A stretch of 14,820 bases of DNA. Source: Ruminococcaceae bacterium UBA1320. GTDB taxonomy: Bacteria > Bacillota > Clostridia > Oscillospirales > Ethanoligenentaceae. Shown piece by piece: positions 14,664-14,820 of the stretch (position 1 is the first letter of the stretch; each line of letters begins with the position of its first letter). The translations under genes and the position numbers were made by a program. The stretch is from positions 2,872 to 17,691 of the forward strand of contig DBTI01000215.1 of NCBI GenBank assembly GCA_002306975.1, in the 5' to 3' direction. The notes beneath the pieces are model-generated. The model was not told the DNA's origin. It searched no databases and saw only the letters and a list, made by a program, of their open reading frames with translations.

Positions 14664-14686
14664 TTAAACCACAGGTTAATTAACTG
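14657..14686 (+). repeat. 11-bp perfect inverted repeat over the glycosylase stop codon
   Basis: CAGTTAATTAA (14657-14667) is the reverse complement of TTAATTAACTG (14676-14686), with eight bases between. The left arm includes the stop codon. No T-run follows (GTGTAAGCC), so it is not a standard intrinsic terminator. Each arm contains the self-complementary word TTAATTAA. It sits 10 bases before the -35 box of the tRNA promoter and could be a stabilising 3' hairpin or a protein-binding site. Confidence 0.5.
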
Positions 14687-14695
14687 GTGTAAGCC

Positions 14696-14724
14696 TTGAC
14701 AGATCAGTGCTTTTGTTGTAATAT
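14696..14724 (+). promoter_or_regulatory. Consensus promoter of the tRNA gene
   Basis: TTGACA (14696-14701) and TAATAT (14719-14724) with a 17-base spacer form a strong sigma-A promoter. Transcription would start near 14731, about 44 bases before the mature tRNA 5' end, leaving a leader for RNase P to remove. Confidence 0.75.
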
Positions 14725-14774
14725 AGTAAAGCTCTTTGAGATCAAAAAGACCGAGAACAAGCAATTTGAAATCT

Positions 14775-14820
14775 GACTTCGTAGCTCAGTTGGATAGAGC
14801 GTCCGCCTCCTAAGCGGAAG
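14775..14820 (+). tRNA. tRNA-Arg (anticodon CCU), 5' part, cut by window edge
   Basis: The acceptor strand GACTTCG is followed by TA, the D-arm GCTC...GAGC with an AGTTGGATA loop, G26, and an anticodon arm TCCGC / CTCCTAA / GCGGA. Loop position 33 is T and the anticodon is CCT, reading the arginine codon AGG. The window ends in the variable loop, so the T-arm and acceptor 3' strand are not visible. tRNA genes of this kind are common integration sites, but the 3' end where that would show is outside the window. Confidence 0.93.

Noticed and set aside
14775..14820. Mobile element attached to tRNA-Arg
   Set aside because: No integrase or direct repeat is visible in the window, and the tRNA 3' end where an attachment site would lie is missing.

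Overview
The window looks like a chromosomal housekeeping segment from a low-to-mid-GC Gram-positive of the class Clostridia, perhaps close to the Oscillospirales/Ruminococcaceae. The signs are the dgt-dnaG-rpoD order, a SigA of 364 residues, an RpoB rifampicin region of Bacillus type (Ala at the E. coli S522 position), strong GGAGG-type ribosome binding sites, frequent GTG starts, and a TagO/WecA-type transferase. The family-level placement is inference. I see no phage, insertion sequence, CRISPR array or obvious transferred cargo.

Layout. Positions 1-1624 (minus) hold the N-terminal 541 codons of rpoB, cut by the window edge. A 434-base gap follows. It carries a consensus minus-strand promoter for rpoB, a long structured rpoB leader, and a face-to-face plus-strand promoter that ends at a plus-strand terminator, which suggests a small RNA of about 135 nt. 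Positions 2059-6444 (minus) are a compact cluster read in the order dgt, dnaG, rpoD, then an Rrf2-family regulator: dNTP hydrolysis, replication priming, the main sigma factor and a probable Fe-S sensor. Positions 6648-8568 (minus) hold rpmE (zinc-type L31), a YigZ/IMPACT-family gene and cysK, with a strong terminator between rpmE and yigZ and a 23-base dyad just before cysK. Positions 8652-10115 (minus) are gltX.

At about 10.3 kb transcription diverges. The gltX promoter and the promoter of a PLP aminotransferase share almost the same -35 bases, and the gltX leader contains a perfect 15-bp hairpin. To the right on the plus strand are the aminotransferase, trpS, a TagO/WecA-type undecaprenyl-phosphate sugar-1-phosphate transferase, an overlapping endonuclease III-like glycosylase with Glu in place of the usual catalytic Lys, and the 5' half of tRNA-Arg(CCU) behind a consensus promoter.

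The genes cover transcription (rpoB, rpoD), replication (dnaG), translation (gltX, trpS, rpmE, tRNA), cysteine synthesis and cell-envelope precursor synthesis. Most of the window is ordinary core genome. The parts worth a second look are intergenic: the convergent promoters and candidate RNA before rpoB, the gltX leader hairpin with its overlapping divergent promoters, and the cysK dyad. I found no clear undescribed multi-gene system.
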